DNA of 64,000 bases. Source: Actinopolymorpha pittospori (GTDB lineage: Bacteria; Actinomycetota; Actinomycetes; Propionibacteriales; Actinopolymorphaceae). Every line of letters begins with the position of its first letter. Position 1 is the first letter of the stretch. The stretch is taken from the NCBI RefSeq assembly GCF_014873875.1, contig NZ_JADBEM010000001.1:10222717-10286716 (forward strand), read 5' to 3'. Positions 42,741-51,539 of the stretch are shown piece by piece. The position numbers and the translations under genes are program-made. The notes under the pieces are model-generated. The model was not told the DNA's origin, searched no databases, and saw only the letters and a program-made list of their open reading frames with translations.

Positions 42741-43943
42741 ATGGGACAGGGGCGAGCGAGGCGTCCGAGCCGTGGGCTGACGGAGAAGCAGAACAGGTTC
42801 CTCCGGCTGATCGCGCAAGGCGTGAGCAACGCTGAGGCTTGCCGCACGGTCGGGATCAACCGGCGAACAGGGACACGCTGGCGGTTCGGGCGCACCATCC
42901 TCAACACCGTTGGGGAGGCGGTGCAGTATCCGCCCGTGTGTAACCCGACGCCGAAGCCGCGGCATCCTCGTTACTTGTCCCTGGCTGAGCGGATGACAAT
43001 CGCCGATCTGCGGCGGGAGAAGTGCACGGTGCGGGAGATCGCGAACGAGATCGGCCGTTCGCCGTCGACGGTCAGCCGGGAGCTGCGCCGCAACGCCGAT
43101 CCCTCCGGCCGCTACCTCCCCCGCAACGCGGACAGGATCGCGGCGCAACGCCTGCCTCGCCCGCGCAAGCGGCGCCTGCTCGCCGACGCCGAACTACACG
43201 CGGTGGTGATGGAACTTCTTGGCAAGCGGTGGAGCCCCGAACAGGTCGCGCACCAACTGCGCGAGCGGTTCCCCGACGAACCCGAGCGCTACTTATGCGC
43301 GGAGTCGATCTACCAGGCCATCTACGACCCGGAAGTGCCCATCGCCCGACCGGCCAAGCGCAGGCGGCGCCGCCGGCGGCGGCGGGTCCAGGGGCTGGAG
43401 CGGCGCGGACGGTTGACCGCGATGACGATGATCGCCGACCGGCCGCCCGAGGTGACCGACCGGGTCGAGATAGGGCATTGGGAGGGCGACTGCATCACGG
43501 GCGCCGGGAACCGGTCCGCGATCGGCACGCTCGTCGAGCGACGCACCCGCTACCTAATACTCGTTCACGTTCCTACCGGCAGGCCGACCGCGGACGCGAT
43601 GCGCGAAGGCATAACGACAGCGTTGGGTGTCCTCCCGGCCTGGCTGCGCCGGACGTTGACCTGGGATCAGGGCAAAGAGCTCGCGCTGCATCAACAGATC
43701 ACCGAACAGACCGGCACGAGAGTGTTCTTCTGTGACGCGCATTCGCCGTGGCAGCGCGGCAGCAACGAGAACATGAACGGGCTCCTGCGCGACTACTTCC
43801 CCAAGGGCACCGACCTGCGCCACGTCACACCCGAAGAACTCAAACAGGTGGCTGAGGAGGTCAACACCCGACCGCGCAAGAGCCTCGACCGGGCCCAACC
43901 AGCTGACCTGATCGCCGACGCGATCACCTCGGCCACCGCCTAA
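42741..43943 (+). CDS. IS30-family transposase
   Basis: The 400-residue protein starts at ATG 42741 after a GGAGG site. An N-terminal HTH (LTEKQNRFLRLIAQGVSNAEACRTVGINRRTGTRW) is followed by the IS30 HTH (MTIADLRREKCTVREIANEIGRSPSTVSRELRRN). The catalytic DDE triad lies in HWEGDCITG, LTWDQGKEL and SPWQRGSNENMNGLLRDYFPKGTDL. It appears intact and could be active. Confidence 0.95.
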   Translation: MGQGRARRPSRGLTEKQNRFLRLIAQGVSNAEACRTVGINRRTGTRWRFGRTILNTVGEAVQYPPVCNPTPKPRHPRYLSLAERMTIADLRREKCTVREIANEIGRSPSTVSRELRRNADPSGRYLPRNADRIAAQRLPRPRKRRLLADAELHAVVMELLGKRWSPEQVAHQLRERFPDEPERYLCAESIYQAIYDPEVPIARPAKRRRRRRRRRVQGLERRGRLTAMTMIADRPPEVTDRVEIGHWEGDCITGAGNRSAIGTLVERRTRYLILVHVPTGRPTADAMREGITTALGVLPAWLRRTLTWDQGKELALHQQITEQTGTRVFFCDAHSPWQRGSNENMNGLLRDYFPKGTDLRHVTPEELKQVAEEVNTRPRKSLDRAQPADLIADAITSATA

Positions 43944-43971
43944 CAGACGACGGGGACGGACTCCGCCAGCG

Positions 43972-44346
43972 TCAGCCCCAAAAGATCGCCGTCGGGTCGC
44001 GATCGACCTCCGCGAGCAGATCCTCGACGCTCTGGCTCGCGGGCACCCGGTCATACTCGTGGAAACGCAGGTGGCGATCGCGCCAATACAGCGACCACAA
44101 CCCGGTGGACTTCGTGTACCGCAGCCGCGCGATCGGGAACCGAGTCCACTCACCGTCCACGTCCTCCCGCCATGGCGGCCGGCACTCCACGATCGTCACG
44201 TGACGCTCGGCGACGTCCAACTCGACCCGAACCTGGTCACGCACCTGCGCGGGCACACGGTCGCGACACCACCGCTGAACCCGGGCAACATCCGTCTCCG
44301 GCAAACCCAACATGCCACTAGTCTGCCGACCAGACGAGATCAACAC
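43972..44346 (-). CDS. DUF3024 protein, passenger of IS30
   Basis: The 124-residue protein contains the family core RVELDVAERHVTIVECRPPW ... WTRFPIARLRYTKSTGLWSLYWRDRHLRFHEYD and ends DRDPTAIFWG. DUF3024 has no assigned function. It is convergent with the transposase and lies inside the IS30 repeats, so it moves with the IS. The start is near the right inverted repeat. Confidence 0.8.
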   Translation of the reverse strand: MLISSGRQTSGMLGLPETDVARVQRWCRDRVPAQVRDQVRVELDVAERHVTIVECRPPWREDVDGEWTRFPIARLRYTKSTGLWSLYWRDRHLRFHEYDRVPASQSVEDLLAEVDRDPTAIFWG

Positions 44347-44390
44347 AGACCCGCCGTGTTGCGACGTTGACTGGAATCTGCCCCAGCACT

Positions 44391-45291
44391 AAAGGTTGTC
44401 CCGTAATCGGCGTGTCGGGTCGGTAGACCCGCCGGTCGGGGTTGACCATGTCGTGGTGCAGGTGATCAGTGCTTCCTCGGATGGCTGGATTCCACCGTTT
44501 ACGGGGTTGTCGGTGCGGCAGTTCCGCAAGCTGGTGGGCATCGTGCGGGCTCGTGGCGCCGAGCAGACGGGTGCGGGTCGCCGGTGGGGGCTGCCGCTTG
44601 AGGACCGGGTGTTGCTGGTCGCGGTGTACTACCGCACGAACCTGACGTTGCGGCAGGTGGCGTTGCTGTTCGGGATCTCCAAGTCCGCGGCAGGGCGGGT
44701 CGTCGACCATCTCGCTCCGTATCTGGTGCTCTCGCCCCTGCGGCGCCGTCGCGGCCCGGAGCAGGTGTTGATCGTGGACGGCACCCTGGTTCCCACCCAT
44801 GACCGCAGCATCGCGGCGTCGTCGAAGAACTACCGGTACTCCACCAACCTGCAGGTCGTCATCGACGCCGACACCCGCCTGGCGGTCACAGTGGGCAAGC
44901 CGGTGCCGGGCAACCGAAACGACTGTAAAGCGTTCGCCGAGTCCGGCGCTGATGCCGCCTGCGCGCAGATGGCGGTGATGGGCGATGGTGGCTACCAGGG
45001 CACCAGGGTGATCACACCGTTCCGTAAACCAGCTGGCGCCACGTTGCCGGCAGGGAAGGAGCAGATCAACACCGTTCACCGCAGGATCCGCGCCCGAGCC
45101 GAACACGCTCTGGCCGGCATGAAGAACTACAACATCCTGCGTAACTGCCGACGCAAACGCCAAGGCGTCTACTACGCCACCTCAGGCATCGCCCTCATGC
45201 GCAACCTCACCCTCACCACCGACTAGCCACCACACCCACGGTCGACCCACCCAACCCCAGCGCGCCACAAGATCATTACGGGACAACCTTT
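44391..45291. mobile_element. IS5-family insertion sequence
   Basis: Perfect terminal inverted repeats AAAGGTTGTCCCGTAAT lie at both ends. TA dinucleotides border the ends, compatible with a TA-containing target duplication. It is inserted just before the IS481-like transposase start and abuts the IS30 right end. Confidence 0.88.
44453..45226 (+). CDS. IS5-family transposase
   Basis: The protein has about 257 residues from GTG 44453; the frame is open from 44396 in the inverted repeat. An HTH region (LTLRQVALLFGISKSAAGRVVDHL) precedes DDE-superfamily motifs: the first Asp in VLIVDGTLVPTHDR, the second in VMGDGGYQGTRV, and the Glu in RIRARAEHALAGMKNY. It looks intact. Confidence 0.9.
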   Translation: MVQVISASSDGWIPPFTGLSVRQFRKLVGIVRARGAEQTGAGRRWGLPLEDRVLLVAVYYRTNLTLRQVALLFGISKSAAGRVVDHLAPYLVLSPLRRRRGPEQVLIVDGTLVPTHDRSIAASSKNYRYSTNLQVVIDADTRLAVTVGKPVPGNRNDCKAFAESGADAACAQMAVMGDGGYQGTRVITPFRKPAGATLPAGKEQINTVHRRIRARAEHALAGMKNYNILRNCRRKRQGVYYATSGIALMRNLTLTTD

Positions 45292-45301
45292 AGGCCTCCA
45301 A

Positions 45302-47151
45302 GTGGGGCCAATTCAGACTGGCACACTCAAGCAGCGGTTGGACGCGGTTCGGGCGGTGTTGGCGGGTGCGACGGCCACGGAGGTCGCGGCCTCGATGGGG
45401 GTCTCGCGGCAGTCGCTGCATACCTGGCTCGGTAGGTATCTGGTCGATGGGGTGGCTGGGCTGGCGGATCGGCCGCGCCGGCCGAAGGCCTGTCCGCACC
45501 AGTCCTCACCTGCGCTGGAGGTGGCGGTGGCTGAGATGCGGCGCAACCATCCGCGGTGGGGTGCGAAGCGGATCCGGATGGAGCTCCTGCGGCAACCTCT
45601 CGACGGGTTGGAGGTGCAGCCCTCGGAGCGGACGATCAACCGGATCCTGACCCGGCACGGGTTGCTGACGCCCCGTCCCCGCAAGAGACCCAAGAGCAGC
45701 TATGCGCGGTGGGAGCGGGCGGAGCCGATGCAGCTGTGGGGCATCGACATCGTGGGTGGGGTGATGCTGGTCAACCCCGACACCGGCGAACTGCGGGAAG
45801 CCAAGGTGGTCACCGGTGTCGATGACCACTCCCGCTACTGCGTGATCGCGACGGTGGTCGAGCGTGCCACTGCCCGGGCGGTGTGCCTGGCGCTGGCGCA
45901 GGCGCTGACCCGGTTCGGAGTGCCCGAGGAAGTCCTTACGGACAACGGGAAACAGTTCACCGACCGGTTCGGGAAACGCGGGGAGGTGCTGTTTGACAAG
46001 ATCTGCCGCAAGAACGGGATCACCCATCGGCTCACCCAGCCCGCCTCACCGAACCAGAACGGGAAGGTGGAGCGGTTCCACGGCACGTTCCGGCCTGACT
46101 TCCTCGACGTGGCCGAGCCGTTCACCTCGATCGAGGCCGCGCAGACGGCGGTGGACGTCTGGGTGGCCGACTACAACGCCAGCCGCCCGCACCAGGCCCT
46201 GGATGACAAGCTGCCGGTCACCCCGGCCGACCGGTTCACCCCCATCCCAGCCGAGCAGCGGGACCTGGTGGAGTTGTGGCTGCCGCCCGCGTTGCAGGTC
46301 GCCGAAGACGCCAGGCAGGCCGACCCGGCCCAGCCCGAGGACCAGACGGCGCAGCCGCAGCCGGAGCCCGACGTGCTGCCGGCTCCGGTGAGGTGGGCGG
46401 GCGATCCGGTGGAGTTCGATCTGGTGGTGCCGCCCTCGGGCAACATGTGCGTGGCGCAGAAGCAGTTCTGGCTCGGCCCAGTACGAGCCGGGAAGGTGGT
46501 CCGCTTCTGGGCCAGCACCGAGGTCATCCACCTGTCCATCGCCGGCGCCCGGGTCAAGTCTATGCGTTCGCATCTGACCGTGGCCGACCTGGCGAAACTG
46601 GCCGCCACCGGCGCCGTCAACGCCGGACCCCCACCACTGCCACCAGGTGAGCACAGCGGAGCGGTCGAGGTCGACCGGGTGGTCTCCCCGGCCGGCACCA
46701 TCACCCTCGGTGCGAAGGTGCTCCTCGCCGCGGAGATCCTCGCTGGCCGTCAGGTCGGCGTGCGGATCGAGGGCTCGAGCTTGCACTTCTTCGACCTCGA
46801 CACCCGCGAGCTGCTGCGCACCCGGGCCAACCCACTCACCCCCAGCAGGTCCAGCGGCTACGCGGCCTGCGCCCCGCCGGACCGCCGCCGCGACCTGCCG
46901 TCGAGCCGATCCGGGTGCAGCGGATGGCCGACAACACCGGCGTGATCTCCATCTGCGGACAACGCATCGGGCTGGGCCGCGGCTACGCCCACCACACCCT
47001 CACCATCGCCGTCTCCGACACCACCCTGGCCATCGAACTCGACGACGCCGACGTCCGCGTCATCCGACGCACCACCACCCAGCCCGTGCGTAACATCAAA
47101 TCCAGGCCGCCACGGACAGCCACAGCTTCCACATCCGGGCGGGAGCTATAG
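45302..47151 (+). pseudogene. IS481-like transposase with triple C-terminal repeat, frameshifted near 46845
   Basis: The N-terminal HTH (TATEVAASMGVSRQSLHTWLGRY) and rve core carry the DDE residues (LWGIDIVGG, LTDNGKQF, SPNQNGKVERFHG). The C-terminus has three related beta-rich units of about 55-60 residues, starting VVPPSGNMCVAQKQFWLG, VVSPAGTITLGAKVLLAA and MADNTGVISICGQRIGLG. The third unit is in another frame: five Cs at about 46841 where six would keep LTPQQVQRLRGL in frame. It ends at 47151. Without the shift it would be about 615 residues. Confidence 0.8.
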
Positions 47152-47682
47152 AGGCGAGGAACGGAGATCCTCACTGGTCGCTGGTGCGGTGTCGCTCAGC
47201 CCGTTCTCGTCAAGAGCGTTGAAGATGTGCAGGCCAGGTCCAGTCGTCTGTAGCCAAAGCGCGCTGGTCAGCCAGACTTCTGCGCGTTCCCCGGTCGGGG
47301 GTTCGACCTGGGTCGTCACGAATCGGTGCATTGTTGCGGCGACACCGATGATTCTCGATCCCTCGTTCGCCAGTAGAGCCGGATGGCCAGCGCGTCTCCA
47401 CGACAGCGGCCAGTAGGGCCACGGCCAGCGCGGTGACACCTGCGTGTCGATGGTGTTCCAGGTGATGGACAGCTCGTCGAACTTCTGCCAGGACACCTCA
47501 AGCTGACGGCCGTCATCGAGGTTCAACACGACCGGAAGGTCCGCGAACCACTCGTCATGCTCCTCGTTCCAGACCAGCCAACTCGAGTCGATGAGCCGGC
47601 CCGACAAGGCAGTGAGATCAGCTCTTTGGAGCTGCAGCTGGTCCGCCGCTGCCCGCCAGTCAGCGGCCCACCCAGACATGTC
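47146..47682 (-). CDS. Hypothetical protein, 178 residues, between IS481-like pieces
   Basis: From ATG 47682 it encodes MSGWAADWRAAADQLQLQRA, a beta-rich Trp-containing centre (WLVWNEEHDEWFADLPVVLNL, WPYWPLSWRRAGHPALL) and an acidic tail. I do not recognise a family. It is flanked by two copies of the transposase C-terminal end (47055-47150 and 47742-47830), which suggests capture between tandem IS ends. Confidence 0.5.
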   Translation of the reverse strand, partial: DMSGWAADWRAAADQLQLQRADLTALSGRLIDSSWLVWNEEHDEWFADLPVVLNLDDGRQLEVSWQKFDELSITWNTIDTQVSPRWPWPYWPLSWRRAGHPALLANEGSRIIGVAATMHRFVTTQVEPPTGERAEVWLTSALWLQTTGPGLHIFNALDENGLSDTAPATSEDLRSSPL

Positions 47683-47741
47683 CGGATCACCCACCAGAGC
47701 ATCGTGGCACAAGCCGACGTCACCCAAGCCCCTGGGCGACG

Positions 47742-47945
47742 CTCGGACGCTGCCCGCCGGTGTCCGCCTACGCCGCGCCACCACGCAGCCAGTGCGCAAG
47801 CTCAGGTCCGGCCGACCACGGACGGCTACCTCAGTTTCCCAGACGAAGTGTCAAGCATCAGGTGGCACAGATCCGTCAAGCATCACCTGGCACACGACAA
47901 GAGGTCGGGCCGCTGTCCTGCGCCACCTGATGCTTGACACTCGCG
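47742..47945 (+). mobile_element. Second IS481-like transposase tail plus terminal repeats
   Basis: The DNA translates to VRLRRATTQPVRKLRSGRPR, a diverged copy of the tail at 47062-47150 (VRVIRRTTTQPVRNIKSRPP). Then come end units at 47849-47869 and 47875-47894 (GTCAAGCATCA[GC]GTGGCACA type) and an inverted one at 47919-47940. It is the remnant of another copy. Confidence 0.6.
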
Positions 47946-48004
47946 CGCCAGGTGACAGTGCGAGGGTAGTCCCGATTACGTCTGGGACAGGACCCGTAAG
48001 CAAG

Positions 48005-48187
48005 TCAGAGGGGCAGGTCGCGGGACTCGCTGACCTCATCCCACGGGTAGGACCACAGGAATATCCCGGCAAGGACGAAGAGAACGAGCAGGACGATGCC
48101 TAGCCATGTCCAGCCGAAAACCAGCGCCAAGATCCCGCCCACGGCCATGGCGGCAACCGTGGACAACACCAGAACTCTCAGCCACAC
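48005..48187 (-). CDS. Very small membrane protein
   Basis: The protein has 60 residues. GTG 48187 is preceded by GGAGAGGAGG at good spacing, which decides this start over the longer frame. Two helices (VLVLSTVAAMAVGGILALVF and WLGIVLLVLFVLAGIFLW) are followed by an acidic tail. Function unknown. Confidence 0.5.
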   Translation of the reverse strand: MWLRVLVLSTVAAMAVGGILALVFGWTWLGIVLLVLFVLAGIFLWSYPWDEVSESRDLPL

Positions 48188-48339
48188 CCTGGCCTCCTCT
48201 CCGACCCCACGGAGACCGGGCCCATCATTGTGCACCGCGAAGACATAGCGAGGTGACAACTTCTGTCAGGTCAGCAGAGCAACGCAGACCTTGCGCCCGC
48301 CGGCGCCTCCTCTAGTCTAGGTCGCCGGGAGTGTCAAGT

Positions 48340-49566
48340 TAACGGTTGATCTTGGTTTGTAGGGGTTCAGTTGTTGGCCGGGGTGAGGCGGCCTTCGAAG
48401 GCGATCTGGAAGGCGTTCAGGGGTGCCTTCCAGCGCTGGGTCCATCGTTTGCGGCCCTGGCCGGTGGGGTCCAGGCTCATCAGCGCCATGTAGACGCACT
48501 TGAGTGCGGCTGTCTCGTTCGGGAAGTGGCCGCGGGCTCGGACGGCCTTGCGTATGCGCGCATTCACGCTTTCGATCGCGTTCGTGGAGCAGATCACCTT
48601 GCGTATCTCCACATCGAAGGAGAGAAAGGGCACGAACTCCGCCCACGCGTCCTCCCACAGGCGCACGATCGCCGGGTACTTGGTGCCCCAAGCCTCCTGG
48701 AACTCCAGGAACCGTTCCATGGCCGCGTCCTCGTTCGGCGCGGTGTAGACGGGCTTGAGCGCCTTGGCGATCTTGTCCCAGTCCTGGCGGGCCGCGTAAC
48801 GAAAACTGTTGCGCAGCAAATGGACCACGCAGGTCTGGACGATCGTGCGAGGCCAGACAGTCTCGACCGCCTCGGGCAGGCCCTTCAGCCCGTCGCAGAC
48901 CAGCATCAGCACGTCCTGCAGGCCGCGGTTCTTCAGCTCGGTGAACACGTGCAGCCAGTACTTGGCGCCCTCGCCGCCCTCACCTGCCCAGATCCCGAGG
49001 ATGTCGCGATGGCCGTCCACGGTCACAGCCATCACGACGTAGATCGGCCGATTGGCGACCTGCCCGTCGCGGATCTTGACGTTGATGGCGTCCACGAACA
49101 AGACCGGGTAGACGCGGTCCACCGGCCGGTTCTGCCATTCGGCCATGCCGTCCATCACCTTGTCGGTGATCGTGGAGATGGTCTGCTTGGACACCTCGGC
49201 CCCATAGACCTCGGCCAGGTGCGCGCAGATCTCCCCGTGGGTGAGCCCCTTCGCCGACAACGACAGGACCATCTCCTCCACCCCGGTCAGGCGCCGCTGC
49301 CGCTTGCGGACGATCTGCGGCTCGAAGGTGCCGGCCACATCGCGCGGGACCTTCACCTCCACCGGGCCGACATCGGTCAGCACGGTCTTGACTCTGGCGC
49401 CGTTACGGCTGTTGCCGCTGTTCTTCCCCACCGCATCGTGCTTGTCGTAGTCGAGGTGGTCAGTGATCTCGCCCTCCAAAGCCGACTCCAGTACCCGCTT
49501 GGTCAGCTGCTGCAGCAGCCCGCCTTCCCCGGTCAGCTGCAGGCCTTCGCTACGGGCCCGGTCCAG
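48340..49566 (-). mobile_element. IS256-family element, 5'-truncated transposase
   Basis: The transposase frame ends at 48367 and is readable from LDRARSEGLQLTGEGGLLQQ to TPANN, with the IS256/MULE motifs VDAINVKIRDG, LMLVCDGLKGLPEAV and CSTNAIESVNARIRKA. The normal first 15-25 residues are replaced at about 49566 by sequence belonging to the gene before rep. The right terminal repeat is missing, so the copy is truncated and disrupts its neighbour. Confidence 0.85.
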
Positions 49567-49702
49567 GCTGTGTCTGGGGTTCGCCGACCTCGTGAACCTC
49601 GGCCCGTGCCCGGCCTGCCAGCCGGACCGGTTCACCGAGTATCTGGCGATGCTCGCCGCGACCGCCCGCCACCACCACGAGACGACCGAGGAGGGGTTGT
49701 GA
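49567..49702 (+). pseudogene. C-terminal remnant of the gene before rep
   Basis: About 45 codons remain: GFADLVNLGPCPACQPDRFTEYLAMLAATARHHHETTEEGL, with a CPxC pair that may belong to a zinc site. The stop at 49702 overlaps the rep GTG (GTGA), so it was the upstream partner in the rep operon before IS256 destroyed it. Family not recognised. Confidence 0.5.
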
Positions 49703-51528
49703 GGGCTGCGAGCTTGAACCGGTCGAGGATTCCGCATCTGGCGGAGGCGACGGTGCGGGCCGGTGCGGTGCAGGCCGGGGTGTGTGTCCGCCCGATCGTC
49801 CGCCAGCTCGTCGACACCCACACCGGGGACGTGCGGTTGGTGCCGATCCCGTGCCAGTCCACCCTCGCCTCCCAGTGCCCGCCGTGTGCGGACAAGGCGC
49901 GCCGGCTACGGATGCAGCAGTGCCGGGAGGGATGGCACCTCGAGCACGAACCCGAACCCCCGCACCGGACCTCACCCGTGTGGTGGCTGGCACATCCGGA
50001 GGTGTTCGGCGCCGTCGCCCTGGTCGCCACCGTCGCCGCCGCACTCCGCGCCAACACCGAGCGGCGGAAGCGGTCCACCCGGCGACGTGATGATGTGCCC
50101 GAGCTGCCTCGGTTGAAGGTGGAGGACCGCACCCTCGGGCGTACGTTCACCGGGCGGGACGGGAAGACGTGGCGGCCCTCGATGTTCGTCACCTTCACCA
50201 TGGGCTCCTACGGACCCGTCCACTCCGACGGCAGACCGCTGGACCCGGCCCGCTACGACTACCGCCGCGCCGCACTCGACGCCATGCACCTGTCGAAGCT
50301 GTGGGACCGGCTCACCCAGAACCTGCGCCGTGCCGTGGGCTGGGAGGTGCAGTACTTCGCCGCCATCGAACCCCAGAAGCGGCTCGCGCCGCACATCCAC
50401 GCCGCGATCCGGGGTGCGATCCCCCGGGAGATCCTGCGGCAGGTCATCGCCGCCACCTACGCCTCCGTCTGGTGGCCCCGGCACGACCGCATCGTCTACC
50501 GGGGTGACCACATCCCCGTCTGGGACAGCGACACGGGCGGCTACGTCGACCCGCACACCCACCAACCGCTGGCCACCTGGGACCAGGCGCTGGACGACCT
50601 GGACGCCGACGAGACCGCCGAGCCGGCCCATGTGGTGCGGTTCGGCCGCCAGTCCGACATGCAAGGACTGGTCGGCGGCACCGACAAGGCGGACCGTCGG
50701 GTCGGGTACCTGACGAAGTACCTCACCAAGGCCATCGTCGACCCCCTCGACGACCAGGAGAACGGGGCCGTTTCGCCGGCGAGGGAGGCCCACATCGACC
50801 GGCTACATGCGCAGGTGCGGTGGTTGCCGTGTTCGCCGCGCTGCTGGAACTGGCTGGCCTACGGCATCCAGCCCAAGGACGCCGCCGACGGCGCCGTCCC
50901 CGGCCAGTGCCCCTCCAAAGCACACGACCGGGAACACCTCGGCTGCGGCGGCCGCCGCGTCCTGGTCTCCCGCAAATGGACCGGCAAGACGCTGACCGGG
51001 CACCGTGCCGACCGGCTCCACGCTGTCCGGGCCGTGTTGGAAGCCGCAGGCATCGACGCACCCGAGGTCGACTGCTGTTCAGCAAACGCACTCGATGCCG
51101 ACGGGCGACCCCGCTACATCTGGCAGGCCATCGACATCGAAGGCCTCCCCACCTACACCGAAGTCATCGCCCAGACCGTCACCGAACGACAACGCTGGCG
51201 CACCCAGTACGAAGCGGCCAAGCACCGCGCAGGTCCGATAGACCTCGGCGCGTTCGGCAGTTCAGCAACTCGTCAAGCTGTGCGAGGAGTGGTGATGGAG
51301 AACGATCTGGCTGACGGCCCGCCGATTCCACGAGATGAGCTGCTCTTGACAATCGAGGAGGCCGCGAAGGTCCTCAAGATCGGGCGCACCAAGATGTGCG
51401 CTCTCCTGGGATCCGGGGCGGTTGAGTCTGTCTACATTGGCCGGCTTCGGCGTATTCCCTTCACGTGCATTCAGCAATACGTCGCGTCTCTCCTGGACGA
51501 CGCTCGCAAGTCCGATCGAGCAGCGTGA
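49699..51528 (+). CDS. RepSA-like replication initiator, reading through into xis
   Basis: The replication part is about 532 residues from GTG 49699. The HUH metal motif (RLAPHIHAAIRGAIP) and the nicking tyrosine region (RVGYLTKYLTKAI) identify a rolling-circle initiator of the pSAM2 RepSA class. Upstream cysteines (CPPCADKARRLRMQQC) and later ones (CCSANALD) may bind zinc. There is no stop before the xis ATG at 51295, so rep and xis form one frame of 609 codons. It works at the element origin after excision. Confidence 0.85.
   Translation: MRAASLNRSRIPHLAEATVRAGAVQAGVCVRPIVRQLVDTHTGDVRLVPIPCQSTLASQCPPCADKARRLRMQQCREGWHLEHEPEPPHRTSPVWWLAHPEVFGAVALVATVAAALRANTERRKRSTRRRDDVPELPRLKVEDRTLGRTFTGRDGKTWRPSMFVTFTMGSYGPVHSDGRPLDPARYDYRRAALDAMHLSKLWDRLTQNLRRAVGWEVQYFAAIEPQKRLAPHIHAAIRGAIPREILRQVIAATYASVWWPRHDRIVYRGDHIPVWDSDTGGYVDPHTHQPLATWDQALDDLDADETAEPAHVVRFGRQSDMQGLVGGTDKADRRVGYLTKYLTKAIVDPLDDQENGAVSPAREAHIDRLHAQVRWLPCSPRCWNWLAYGIQPKDAADGAVPGQCPSKAHDREHLGCGGRRVLVSRKWTGKTLTGHRADRLHAVRAVLEAAGIDAPEVDCCSANALDADGRPRYIWQAIDIEGLPTYTEVIAQTVTERQRWRTQYEAAKHRAGPIDLGAFGSSATRQAVRGVVMENDLADGPPIPRDELLLTIEEAAKVLKIGRTKMCALLGSGAVESVYIGRLRRIPFTCIQQYVASLLDDARKSDRAA
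51295..51528 (+). CDS. xis: Excisionase (helix-turn-helix, MerR/excisionase type)
   Basis: Starting at the internal ATG 51295 it encodes 77 residues: LLTIEEAAKVLKIGRTKMCALLGSGAVESVYIGRLRRIP, the classic excisionase wing and helices that bind att DNA and direct excision. It lies directly before int, the normal order. Because the upstream rep frame runs into it, it may be made both as a fusion tail and, by internal initiation (GTGGTGATGG), as a free protein. Confidence 0.85.
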   Translation: MENDLADGPPIPRDELLLTIEEAAKVLKIGRTKMCALLGSGAVESVYIGRLRRIPFTCIQQYVASLLDDARKSDRAA

Positions 51529-51539
51529 GGGCGAGGGTC

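Larger units (their letters stand above)
42686..44389. mobile_element. IS30-family insertion sequence with a DUF3024 passenger gene
   Basis: Terminal inverted repeats share GATTCCAGTCAACGTCGCAA and extend outward to GTGCTG at both ends (42686 and 44389), with two or three mismatches. Inside are an IS30 transposase on the plus strand and a DUF3024 gene on the minus strand. The right end abuts the IS5 element directly. Confidence 0.85.

Noticed and set aside
48346..49698. Part of the 1060-codon plus-strand frame upstream of rep
   Set aside because: It is antisense to the IS256 transposase. The rep start is set at GTG 49699, where a coupled upstream stop is found.
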